Positions 1 to 9,084 of a stretch of 64,000 nucleotides of DNA are shown here, piece after piece. Positions within the stretch are counted from its first letter, which is position 1. Each line of letters starts with the position of its first letter. Origin of the DNA: an uncultured Oxalobacteraceae bacterium (GTDB lineage Bacteria > Pseudomonadota > Gammaproteobacteria > Burkholderiales > Burkholderiaceae_D); contig CAIWPG010000140.1 in the NCBI GenBank assembly GCA_903914535.1, positions 1 through 64,000 of the forward strand, in the 5' to 3' direction. The position numbers and the translations under genes are program-made. The notes beneath the pieces are model-generated. The model worked only from the letters and a program-made list of their open reading frames with translations, searched no databases and was not told where the DNA came from.

Positions 1-1
1 A

Positions 2-190
2 TTGAAGCAAGTGGCGGAAGTAATCGCCAATAGAAGTAAATTAAAAGTGCATGTGATGCTGGTGTTTTTTTTCTTTTGCGGCGGAGTCGTAGGAGCACTG
101 GGTTTTAGTACTATCGGGTTTATTTCGACGGTACCTTTAGCAATCGCATTAATTACCTTGTCGGTAGCACCGGTTTTTACCCGTCATTGA
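2..190 (+). CDS. C-terminal fragment of a membrane protein, possibly DUF1275/YoaK family
   Basis: ORF open at the window edge with two hydrophobic segments; family assignment is tentative. Confidence 0.35.
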   Translation: MKQVAEVIANRSKLKVHVMLVFFFFCGGVVGALGFSTIGFISTVPLAIALITLSVAPVFTRH

Positions 191-316
191 ATTAACAGAC
201 AGGTTTTTCATTTGGCGTTAGTCTTTTTCCCTCCCGCATATCAGTGAAATTATTACCGATCTGCGAATAATGTGGCGCCGTTATGTTTATTTAATTAACC
301 CACGTTTAATTAATAC

Positions 317-345
317 TTGTGGCAAGTTAATAAGTCAGGTAGAAT
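317..345 (+). promoter_or_regulatory. Putative sigma70 promoter upstream of the 5S rRNA gene
   Basis: TTGTGG, 17 nt spacer, TAGAAT. Confidence 0.4.
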
Positions 346-442
346 CCGGTCTCATTGAAAAAATGTTCTTTTTAGTTTTTTCGCCAGAATTTGGTAGTGT
401 GTGGCACTCAGAGTAATGAGTTCACACATCACCCGCCAGTTA

Positions 443-558
443 TGCTTGATGACCATAGCGATTTGGACCCACCCCTTCCCATCCCGAACAGGACCGTGAA
501 ACGAATCTGCGCCAATGATAGTGCTGCAACCAGTGTGAAAGTAGGTTATCGTCAGGCT
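443..558 (+). rRNA. rrf: 5S ribosomal RNA
   Basis: Recognisable 5S core (GACCATAGCGATTTGGACCCACCCCTTCCCATCCCGAACAGGACCGTGAAACG...); helix I GCTTGATGA pairs with TCGTCAGGC. Confidence 0.93.
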
Positions 559-566
559 GTTATTCC

Positions 567-603
567 AAAAAACCCCCGCTAAGCAATTAGCGGGGGTTTT
601 TTC
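567..603 (+). terminator. Intrinsic terminator of the 5S gene
   Basis: AACCCCCGCTAA / TTAGCGGGGGTT stem followed by T tract. Confidence 0.9.
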
Positions 604-802
604 TTTGAATTTTTAGTTTTTAACGGTTAAAGTTAGACCAGACGGATCTTAAATAAGTTATTCGGGACAACTATTCAGGATATGACCCTGATTGCTTGTG
701 ATCCGGCCCGCAATAAGCAGCATGCATGGCATTGCTGTCTTTTTTCGTACTTTGCCGAAATTTTTCATTTAATCAGATAAACACAGATAACCGGAGTTTA
801 AT

Positions 803-1705
803 TTGACGCTTCCATCCATTGCATTTGTAGGGTTAGGTTTAATGGGCCAGCCTATGGCTTGCCGTTTACTATCTGCCGGATTTCCGGTGACGGTGTGGAA
901 CCGCACACCATCAAGGGCTGCTCCCTGCGTTGCGCTGGGAGCCAGGCTTGCCGCTTCTGTTACTGAGGCGGTGCAGCAGGCTCAGATCGTAATTACGATG
1001 CTGGAAGCGGGTCCTGTAGTTCATGCATTGCTGTCTCAGTGCGTTGATGCGATGCTTCCCGGCACACTGGTGATTGATATGAGTTCAACGCAACAGGCAG
1101 AAGCGCTTGTGTTGCACCAGATGCTTACTGCGCATGGCGTGGCATTTATGGATGCGCCGGTATCGGGAGGTGTGGTGGGTGCCGAAGCGGGCAGCCTTGC
1201 CATTATGGCAGGTGCTGCTGAGTCGGATTATATGCGTGCACAATCTGTCTTTGAGGTCTTGGGTAAGCCCACCCGGGTAGGTTTGCCCGGCTCGGGACAG
1301 TTAGCTAAATTGTGTAATCAGTTGATTGTCGGTGGAACATTAAATTTAATAGCAGAAGCCCTGTTATTGGCTCAGGCTGGCGGCGCTGACCCGGCTGCGG
1401 TCAGAACAGCATTGCGTGGCGGTTTTGCTGAAAGCCGGATACTGGAAGTGCATGGACAGCGTATGCTGGACCGGAATTTTTTACCAGGTGGTCAGGTAAA
1501 AAGTCAGTATAAAGATATGGAAAACGTCATGAAGGCGGCTCAGGCCATGCAGTTGCACTTACCCCAAGCACAGCTGATCACCGCTTTGTATGGACAACTG
1601 ATGCCGCTACATCCGACGGCAGATCAGTCGGCAGCCTTGCTGGCATGTGAAATGAATAATCCAGGCCTGAGATTAGGGCAAAAAGCGGATCAGTTACCGG
1701 AATAA
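803..1705 (+). CDS. NAD(P)-dependent oxidoreductase, 3-hydroxyisobutyrate dehydrogenase / tartronate semialdehyde reductase family
   Basis: N-terminal GLGLMGQPMA Rossmann motif; DAPVSGGVVGAEAGSLAIMAGG-like motif. Confidence 0.88.
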   Translation: MTLPSIAFVGLGLMGQPMACRLLSAGFPVTVWNRTPSRAAPCVALGARLAASVTEAVQQAQIVITMLEAGPVVHALLSQCVDAMLPGTLVIDMSSTQQAEALVLHQMLTAHGVAFMDAPVSGGVVGAEAGSLAIMAGAAESDYMRAQSVFEVLGKPTRVGLPGSGQLAKLCNQLIVGGTLNLIAEALLLAQAGGADPAAVRTALRGGFAESRILEVHGQRMLDRNFLPGGQVKSQYKDMENVMKAAQAMQLHLPQAQLITALYGQLMPLHPTADQSAALLACEMNNPGLRLGQKADQLPE

Positions 1706-1812
1706 AACAGTCTGAATTTTGTTACGCGGTGATTGCACAGTGATTGATGCTGATTTCTGCGGCAGGATGGTGTGCTGAAAATAAATATAACTTTCCTCTA
1801 TTGAAAACGAAT

Positions 1813-3906
1813 ATGACATCCTTTCAAGTAAAAGCAGTTTGTCCGCACGATTGCCCTGATACGTGTGCCCTGTTAGTGACCGTGAATGATGGCATTGCAA
1901 CCGAGGTGAAGGGCAATCCGGATCATCCGACGACAGGAGGGGTATTGTGTACCAAAGTCGCCCGTTATACTGAACGCACGTATCATCCGGATCGTTTGCT
2001 TTATCCGCAAAAACGTATCGGTAAAAAAGGCGAAGGTCGTTTTGAGCGTATCAGCTGGGATGAGGCAATTGCGGCTATTACGGCGAAGCTTAAAAATATC
2101 GTTGCAGTGAATCCTGAGGGTTTGCTGCCGTATAGTTATGCCGGAACCATGGGCCTGGTCCAGGGTGAGTCTGTGGCACAGCGATTTTTTAATAAAGTGG
2201 GCGCATCCTTATTGGATCGTACTATTTGTGCATCGGCCGGGGCTGCGGGATATAAGTACACGGTGGGTGCCAGTATTGGTACTGATCTGGAGCAGGTTCA
2301 GCATGCCAGACTGATTATTATCTGGGGTTCTAATCCTATTGCCTCCAGTGTGCATTTTTGGATGCGCGCTCAGGAAGCCAAACGCTCCGGTGCACGTTTA
2401 ATTGCGATTGACCCTTATCGTTCCTTAACTGCTGAAAAATGCCATCAACACATTGCTTTGTTGCCTGGTACTGATGCGGCGCTGGCTCTGGGTCTGATGC
2501 ATGTCTTGATCAAAGAAGAATTGATTGACCGGGATTATATCGGGCAGTACACGCTGGGTTTTGAACAATTAGCCGAACGTGCGGCGGAATGGACGCCGGA
2601 GCGGGTAGCTGAAGTATGTGGAATTACCGTTGATGAAGTCGTTCAGCTGGCGCGGGATTATGGAAACGGGTGTCGCGAAGGTGCGACACTGATCCGCTTA
2701 AATTACGGTGTGCAGCGGGTGCGTGGCGGCGGTATGGCGGTACGTAATATCGCTTGTCTCCCTGCATTAACGGGTGCATGGCGCAACCCGGCCGGTGGTG
2801 CTCTGTTGTCTCTGTCCGGTGCCTTTCCAAAGAATAATGCTGCCTTACACCGGCCTGACTTACTTGCTCCTGGTATGGCACCGCGTACTATCAATATGAA
2901 TGAGATAGGGGATGCCTTGTTGCAGCCTGCCAGCACTGAATTTGGTCCTGAAATTACGGGGCTGATCGTTTATAACTCCAACCCTGTTGCAGTAGCTCCC
3001 GATTCGGGAAAGGTAGCGCAAGGTTTTGCTCGCGAGGATTTATTTACTGTCGTGCTGGAGCATTTTCAGACGGATACGGCCGATTACGCAGATATTTTAT
3101 TGCCGGCTACAACGCAGCTTGAGCATACCGATGTGCATTCAACCTATGGCCATTACTACATGATGGCAAATAATGCGGCCATTCAGCCTTTGGGTGAAGC
3201 GAAACCCAATAGTGAAATTTTCCGCTTGATTGCAAAAGGCATGGGGTTCGATGATGCTTGTTTTAGTGAAACAGACGACCAGATTGCAGCTACGGCATTC
3301 CGTACTGATACGGTAAATGCAGTGCATTTTGACTGGGAATTTCTTAAAAAAAATGGCTGGCAAAAATTAATTATGCCGGATGCGCCATTTGCTCATGGTA
3401 ATTTTCTGACGCCATCCGGAAAATGTGAATTCTATTCTGAGTCTATGTTGCAGCATGGTCTGGATCCTTTGCCGTGTTTTATTCCTCCGTATGAATCGGT
3501 CGCGAGTAATGCGGTTTTGGCGCAACAGTTTCCATTAGCAATGATTTCGCCGCCTGCACGTAATTTTATGAATTCGACTTTTGTTAATGTAAAAAGTTTA
3601 CGTGACACAGAAGGAGAGCCGCATTTAGATATGCATCCGGAAGATGCCGCTGCCCGTGTGATTGTGACAGGTGATATGGTGCGTATCTTTAATCAGCGTG
3701 GCAGCATGCAGGCACGGGTGCGTGTGACGGATAAAGCCCGTAAGGGATTGGTAGTCGGTCTTTCCATCTGGTGGAAAAAATTGGCGGGTGACGGTCAGAA
3801 TGCTAATGCGGTGACGAGCCAGAAGTTAGCTGATATGGGCGGCGGCGCTACTTTTTATGATGTGTTAGTCGAGGTGGAAAAAAGTACCGTAGTTTTGTCG
3901 GCGTAG
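1813..3906 (+). CDS. Molybdopterin-dependent oxidoreductase (DMSO reductase superfamily)
   Basis: CPHDCPDTCALL Fe-S motif; WGSNPIASSVH and C-terminal MGD-binding features; internal ATG at 1813 preferred over ORF start 1744. Confidence 0.85.
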   Translation: MTSFQVKAVCPHDCPDTCALLVTVNDGIATEVKGNPDHPTTGGVLCTKVARYTERTYHPDRLLYPQKRIGKKGEGRFERISWDEAIAAITAKLKNIVAVNPEGLLPYSYAGTMGLVQGESVAQRFFNKVGASLLDRTICASAGAAGYKYTVGASIGTDLEQVQHARLIIIWGSNPIASSVHFWMRAQEAKRSGARLIAIDPYRSLTAEKCHQHIALLPGTDAALALGLMHVLIKEELIDRDYIGQYTLGFEQLAERAAEWTPERVAEVCGITVDEVVQLARDYGNGCREGATLIRLNYGVQRVRGGGMAVRNIACLPALTGAWRNPAGGALLSLSGAFPKNNAALHRPDLLAPGMAPRTINMNEIGDALLQPASTEFGPEITGLIVYNSNPVAVAPDSGKVAQGFAREDLFTVVLEHFQTDTADYADILLPATTQLEHTDVHSTYGHYYMMANNAAIQPLGEAKPNSEIFRLIAKGMGFDDACFSETDDQIAATAFRTDTVNAVHFDWEFLKKNGWQKLIMPDAPFAHGNFLTPSGKCEFYSESMLQHGLDPLPCFIPPYESVASNAVLAQQFPLAMISPPARNFMNSTFVNVKSLRDTEGEPHLDMHPEDAAARVIVTGDMVRIFNQRGSMQARVRVTDKARKGLVVGLSIWWKKLAGDGQNANAVTSQKLADMGGGATFYDVLVEVEKSTVVLSA

Positions 3907-4022
3907 TTTTTTATTGTGCACTGTGCTAAAAATTTTCCGGGCTCAGTCCGGTTGTGGTCCGGATTTAACCGGCTGTCGTTTGTAAAATTAACTGAACAGT
4001 ACTCTTGTTTGAATGTCTAACT

Positions 4023-4260
4023 GGCGGGAGCCTGCCGGGCTCAGGGTGTCGAAATGAAAAATCGATCAGGTGAGGCGGATTTTGCAGCCGGTGATTCTTA
4101 AGTCCGACAGGCTCCTAGAGTAGATGCTCAATTTCAGTGAAACTGCTTGCGGCAATACGTGTATCTGCCGTACGATTTACTGCGAAGAATTGTGCCGGGT
4201 TTTAGCTGTAAATTTTTAGCTATGCATTGAGCAATACCCAAGCCAGGAGCCTGTCGGACA
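4023..4260. repeat. Three related copies of an AGGAGCCTGTCGGAC motif, two in one orientation and one inverted
   Basis: GGGAGCCTGCCGGGCTC near 4027; GTCCGACAGGCTCCT at 4102-4116; AGGAGCCTGTCGGAC at 4245-4259 (exact reverse complement of the second). Confidence 0.75.
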
Positions 4261-4364
4261 AAAAAGTTATCAGTATTAAGTGCGGGTCGTATTGTGTCCG
4301 TCCGTCAGCTCATCCCACCACAGATCACAGACATCAGATCAAAGATCAGAGACAAGAGGATAGT

Positions 4365-6116
4365 ATGGATAAAATACGAGACAAGGTTGTTACCGGTACA
4401 GCCGGTACGGCGACAGATAAAATTTGGTTAAAATCGTATCCGCGGGGGGTGCCGGCGGAGATTGATTTATCTCAGTATCATTCCCTGCCGCAGTTATTTA
4501 CAGAATGTTTTACCAGTTATGCTACACGTAGTGCGTTTATATGCATGGATAACTCGATCAGCTATGCAGAGTTAGATGCCATGTCGTTAAAACTGGCTGC
4601 CTGGTTACAGCACCAGGGTTTAAACAAGGGTGCGCGCGTTGCTATTATGATGCCTAACGTGTTGCAATATCCGGTCGCGATGGTTGCGATATTGCGCGCC
4701 GGGCTGACCGTGGTCAATGTGAATCCTTTGTATACGCCACGTGAATTACAACATCAACTGAATGACTCCGGTGCAGAAGCAATTTTTATTCTTGAAAATT
4801 TTGCGACTACGCTGGAACAAGTCATCGTCAATACATCGATTAAACATGTCGTTGTCGCCAGTATGGGTGATTTGCTGGGAATGAAAGGAACTGTTGTAAA
4901 TTTAGTGGTACGCCATGTAAAAAAAATGGTGCCGCCTTATTCATTACCAACAGCCTTGCGTTTTAATCATGTCATCAGTGAAGGAGAACGGCTCAAGTTG
5001 CTGCCTGTCGATATACAGATGGAGGATGTCGCCTTTTTGCAGTACACCGGCGGAACTACCGGTATCTCAAAAGGTGCGATGTTGACGCATCGCAATATGA
5101 TTGCAAACGTGCTTCAGGCCGATGCCTGGTTTCAGACCGTACTGGAGCATCACCCGGTTCAGCAGCAATTGATTATGGTATGTGCTTTGCCGCTGTATCA
5201 TATTTTTGCGCTGACGACGTGCGGATTGATGGGGTTTCGTCTGGGAGCCGTTAATTTATTGATTCCGAATCCGCGTGATATTGAGGGATTTATTAAGGAA
5301 TTGGCCAAATATAGCGTCGATATGTTCCCTGCAGTGAATACCTTGTATAACGGTTTAATGAATAATCCGGGATTTGGTAAGTTGGATTTTTCTCGTCTGA
5401 AGGTGAGTATGGGCGGTGGTATGGCGGTGCAGAAAGTGGTTGCTGACCGCTGGTTTAATATTACCGGGTGTCCGATTGTTGAAGGATATGGTTTGTCTGA
5501 AACGTCGCCTATTGTATCGGCGAATCCGTTTACCTCATCAGAGTATTCCGGCACGATAGGATTACCTTTGCCGTCAACGGAAATCACTATTCTTGATGAC
5601 GACGGTGTTGTGGTTGCGCTGGGTGTGGCGGGTGAAATTGCGGTTCGCGGTCCGCAGGTTATGGCCGGATACTGGAAACGTCCCGATGAAACAGCGAAGG
5701 TTATGACATCCGATGGATTTTTTAAAACAGGTGATATTGGCATCATGGATGCACGTGGTCATACCACTATTGTGGATCGTAAAAAAGATATGATTCTGGT
5801 TTCTGGTTTTAATGTGTATCCGAATGAGGTTGAGGGTGTCGTCGCTATGCATCCGGGGGTATCAGAGTGTGCTTGTGTTGGTGTTGCTGATGCTAATTCC
5901 GGTGAAGCTGTTAAATTGTATGTTGTTAAAAAAGATCCGGAACTGACGCTGGAAATGCTGGCCGATTATTGCAAGCATGAGCTTACCGGCTATAAGCGGC
6001 CTAAGTATATTGAGTTCCGGACTGACCTGCCTAAAACCAATGTGGGTAAGATATTGCGGCGTCAGCTCAGATCGGAAGGCACAGCTGAAAAAGCGAATGA
6101 AAAAAGAATTGCATAG
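4365..6116 (+). CDS. fadD: Long-chain fatty acid--CoA ligase
   Basis: AMP-binding motif YTGGTTGISKGAMLTH, GYGLSET, and C-terminal acyl-CoA synthetase motifs; start at 4365 preferred. Confidence 0.93.
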   Translation: MDKIRDKVVTGTAGTATDKIWLKSYPRGVPAEIDLSQYHSLPQLFTECFTSYATRSAFICMDNSISYAELDAMSLKLAAWLQHQGLNKGARVAIMMPNVLQYPVAMVAILRAGLTVVNVNPLYTPRELQHQLNDSGAEAIFILENFATTLEQVIVNTSIKHVVVASMGDLLGMKGTVVNLVVRHVKKMVPPYSLPTALRFNHVISEGERLKLLPVDIQMEDVAFLQYTGGTTGISKGAMLTHRNMIANVLQADAWFQTVLEHHPVQQQLIMVCALPLYHIFALTTCGLMGFRLGAVNLLIPNPRDIEGFIKELAKYSVDMFPAVNTLYNGLMNNPGFGKLDFSRLKVSMGGGMAVQKVVADRWFNITGCPIVEGYGLSETSPIVSANPFTSSEYSGTIGLPLPSTEITILDDDGVVVALGVAGEIAVRGPQVMAGYWKRPDETAKVMTSDGFFKTGDIGIMDARGHTTIVDRKKDMILVSGFNVYPNEVEGVVAMHPGVSECACVGVADANSGEAVKLYVVKKDPELTLEMLADYCKHELTGYKRPKYIEFRTDLPKTNVGKILRRQLRSEGTAEKANEKRIA

Positions 6117-6259
6117 TAGTTTACGCGTTGCGGTAGTGTGTTGTAATTGTCAGAAAAATTACAGGGTGTGCGGACTTTTTTGTGTCTTATTTTCTCACCG
6201 GTGCCGTTATGCTGCACCGGTGGGGATTTCGTGTTTTTGTCGTTGATTACCAGAATTAG

Positions 6260-7918
6260 TTAGTTGTGTTCAGATTCAGATTGTCCCAGCACGAAAAATC
6301 CGTGTGTGCCATCAAGTCGTAGCTGCTCCACCAGACCTGCTTCCCAGTCCAGATAAGCTTGCATGGCTTCTGCTGCATTGTCGTTTCCTTCATAAGGCCG
6401 CCGATAGCGATCAATACGTGGTGATACTAATGCAGATTCACCGGTTTCCAGTGGTAATCCTGCTGCTATCCATGCTTGTGTGCCACCTTCCAGCAGCGTT
6501 ACGGGCTTGCCGCTGAGGCGCTGTAATTCATCAACTACATAGACGGATAAGCGGCCGGTGTCACAGGTGACTACGTAGCCTTGCGCTTCGGGGAGTTGCT
6601 TCAGTGCGCTTGTCAGTTGTGAGCGCAATACAAATCGGGCTCCCGGAATATGCCCCCTGACGTAGCTGGCACTGCCGGAGAAATCCAGTAGCAATGTCGT
6701 GTTTTTTTGTTCCGAATCTGCTAACAGCCAGCTGGCTAACTCTGTGGCTTGTATAGTGTCGACACAGGGTGCGGTGAGGCAGGGAGGCTGCCAGTGGCCT
6801 GTCTCACAAAATACCGTGGCTGGTTCCGGCTCATTCAGCACATACACCTCCCATGCCATTTGTGCCAGCCAGGAAGCTGTCATATTGGCACGTACCCCAT
6901 CGTCATCGGCCAGTACGATGCGTGCGCCGCGAACGCTGGCATTGGCTTCAGTTTCCTGCACTAACTGACCACCGGGAGCACAGGCAAAGCCGGGCAGATG
7001 TCCGGCGCGATATTCTTCCGGAGTGCGTACATCGAACAGGTAGGTAGTCCGGTCTGGTTGTGCGCGCAATACAGACAGTTCATTCAGCGTGATATGTCGG
7101 ACGCCAGCTCGTCCGGCAAGCTTGAAGGCATTTTGCGCTGCTTGCTGTTGTACTGCGGCTGTAACCGGGCCGAAGCAACGTGTTTGCCCGTGCTCCAGTG
7201 TTTGCCCGGCCAGTGTCCAGCCTATAGTACCGTTGCGCAGAGCATGCACCTGGTTGGGTATGCCCGCATTCAGTAATGACTGTGTACCGATGATGCTGCG
7301 GGTGCGACCGGCGCAGTTAACAATGACCCTGGTTTCTTTACGTGCAGCCAGTGCGCCGGCACGTAATGCCAGTTCTGCACCGGGTACGCTGACAGAACCG
7401 GGAATATTCATGTTGTTGTATTCATCAAAGCGGCGTGCATCCAATACAACTATATCGGCATTGCTTTCAATGAGTGCCAGTACTTCCTGTGCCGATAGCG
7501 ACGGTGTATGCACGCGGGCTTCAACCAGTTCACCAAATGCTTTGCTGGGAGCATTCACATCCTGGAATATTTCGCCTCCGGCTGCGCGCCAGCCGGATAG
7601 TCCGTCTTCCAGGATGGCGATATTGGTGTAGCCTAAGGTGTGCAGACGCTGTGCCGCCAGTGTGGATAACCCTTCACCGTTATCCAGCACCACAATCGCG
7701 GTGCTCAGGCGCGGGATGCGTGAGTATGCATCCAGTTCTATCCTCCCCAACGGTAAATTGGCGGCAAACAGGGGATGACCGAGTGCATGGGGTGCTTCTT
7801 CGCGTACATCCAGTAAGGCGATTTCTTGTTTTGATAACAGCGCATCACGTACTGAGAGTGTGGAGCGCAGTGGCGGGTGAAACGGCATTATGGCGGGCAG
7901 TGTCGTAGTCGGTGTCAT
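6260..7918 (-). CDS. Rhodanese-related sulfurtransferase with about four tandem rhodanese domains
   Basis: Repeated LLDVRxxxEY/GHIPGA-type motifs; active-site-like CAGRTRS and CDTGRLS loops. Confidence 0.85.
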   Translation of the reverse strand: MTPTTTLPAIMPFHPPLRSTLSVRDALLSKQEIALLDVREEAPHALGHPLFAANLPLGRIELDAYSRIPRLSTAIVVLDNGEGLSTLAAQRLHTLGYTNIAILEDGLSGWRAAGGEIFQDVNAPSKAFGELVEARVHTPSLSAQEVLALIESNADIVVLDARRFDEYNNMNIPGSVSVPGAELALRAGALAARKETRVIVNCAGRTRSIIGTQSLLNAGIPNQVHALRNGTIGWTLAGQTLEHGQTRCFGPVTAAVQQQAAQNAFKLAGRAGVRHITLNELSVLRAQPDRTTYLFDVRTPEEYRAGHLPGFACAPGGQLVQETEANASVRGARIVLADDDGVRANMTASWLAQMAWEVYVLNEPEPATVFCETGHWQPPCLTAPCVDTIQATELASWLLADSEQKNTTLLLDFSGSASYVRGHIPGARFVLRSQLTSALKQLPEAQGYVVTCDTGRLSVYVVDELQRLSGKPVTLLEGGTQAWIAAGLPLETGESALVSPRIDRYRRPYEGNDNAAEAMQAYLDWEAGLVEQLRLDGTHGFFVLGQSESEHN

Positions 7919-8505
7919 GGCGTGGCGGTATCCGCAGAAAAATTCCAGATATTGGGTAAAGTGGTATTAACGTAGCCCGAAATAAAATCTTTCCGGATGC
8001 CGTCTTCTGAAAATACCGAGCGTTGCACTTCACCGATATTGGCGCCATAAACATGGATGCTGATGGAAACGCGATCCGTAAATGCATTGCTTACTTTATG
8101 CACATCACCGATACGCGGTGATACTGCTTCGACCATGCCGGGTTGCAGCTGTAGCGGCTTGCCATGCTCTTGCAGTGCACCATCCTGCCAGGTGTAGCTC
8201 TGGGCGGTTTCGGCGCCGCGTAGCATGCCTATCATGCCCCAGACGGTATGATTGTGTATGGGGGTGTGCTGACCGGGACCCCAGACAAAACTCACTACAG
8301 AAAAACGTCTTAGTGAGTCGGCATGCAGCAGATACTGCTGATAACGCAAGGGGTCCGGTCTGGCGTAGTCTTCCGGAAGCCAGTCGTCGTGAGTGACCAG
8401 GTTTTGCAATAATTGTGCTCCATGCTCCAGTATGTGTGGTTCGTCCTGATGCTGTTCCAGCATATCGGCAAACGCGGTAACAAAATCACGCAGACGTGTG
8501 TTCAT
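7915..8505 (-). CDS. Cysteine dioxygenase family protein
   Basis: Cupin motif GPGQHTPIHNHTVWGMIGMLRG. Confidence 0.88.
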   Translation of the reverse strand: MNTRLRDFVTAFADMLEQHQDEPHILEHGAQLLQNLVTHDDWLPEDYARPDPLRYQQYLLHADSLRRFSVVSFVWGPGQHTPIHNHTVWGMIGMLRGAETAQSYTWQDGALQEHGKPLQLQPGMVEAVSPRIGDVHKVSNAFTDRVSISIHVYGANIGEVQRSVFSEDGIRKDFISGYVNTTLPNIWNFSADTATP

Positions 8506-8574
8506 CCAGAATCTCCGGTTTGGGGGGCTTTATATTAAAGACTTATTGTTGATAATTTATTTAAGCTTATTTTA

Positions 8575-9027
8575 TCAGTCGGGTAAATCAGGAATGAGGC
8601 GCGGTTTGCGGCTCTCATCAGTCGCAACGTACGTCAGCGTGGCTTCGGTAACCCGGATAGTTTCGGCTTGTAGTCTGTTACGTTCGGCGTACACCTCAAC
8701 ATAAACCGTGATGGAAGTACGCCCTACTTTGACTACATCGGCGTAAAACGATAATAAATCACCCACAAATACGGGTTGTTTGAATAAAAATGAATTAACG
8801 GCAATGGTGGCTACCCGGCCGTTAGTGCGTCGTGCAGCCGGGATTGCTCCGGCAATATCGACTTGCGACATGATCCAGCCGCCAAAGACATCGCCATGTA
8901 TATTGGCATCGGCGGGCATGGGCATGACCCGTAATTGCGGCATACGCGATGGCAGCGGCGTATTGGCAGCGGGGTTGACCACAGGATCAACGGAGGAATT
9001 AAAAGAAGGATTGCTGGGTGTATTCAT
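8575..9027 (-). CDS. Acyl-CoA thioesterase, YciA-like hotdog family
   Basis: MPMPADANIHGDVFGGWIMSQVDIAG hotdog signature; start at MNTPSNPS preferred. Confidence 0.9.
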   Translation of the reverse strand: MNTPSNPSFNSSVDPVVNPAANTPLPSRMPQLRVMPMPADANIHGDVFGGWIMSQVDIAGAIPAARRTNGRVATIAVNSFLFKQPVFVGDLLSFYADVVKVGRTSITVYVEVYAERNRLQAETIRVTEATLTYVATDESRKPRLIPDLPD

Positions 9028-9084
9028 AAAAATTCTCTGGTAAGCGTTACAATTAGGCACACAAAAACTACAGACTATTATTCC

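Noticed and set aside
191-442. Possible 23S rRNA 3' end upstream of 5S
   Set aside because: No recognisable 23S sequence by eye; the region is AT-rich with a promoter-like signal
5198-5746. 182-aa minus-strand ORF antisense to fadD
   Set aside because: Shadow ORF of a strongly supported gene
7089-7631. 180-aa plus-strand ORF antisense to the rhodanese gene
   Set aside because: Low-complexity Ala/Ser-rich shadow of a supported CDS
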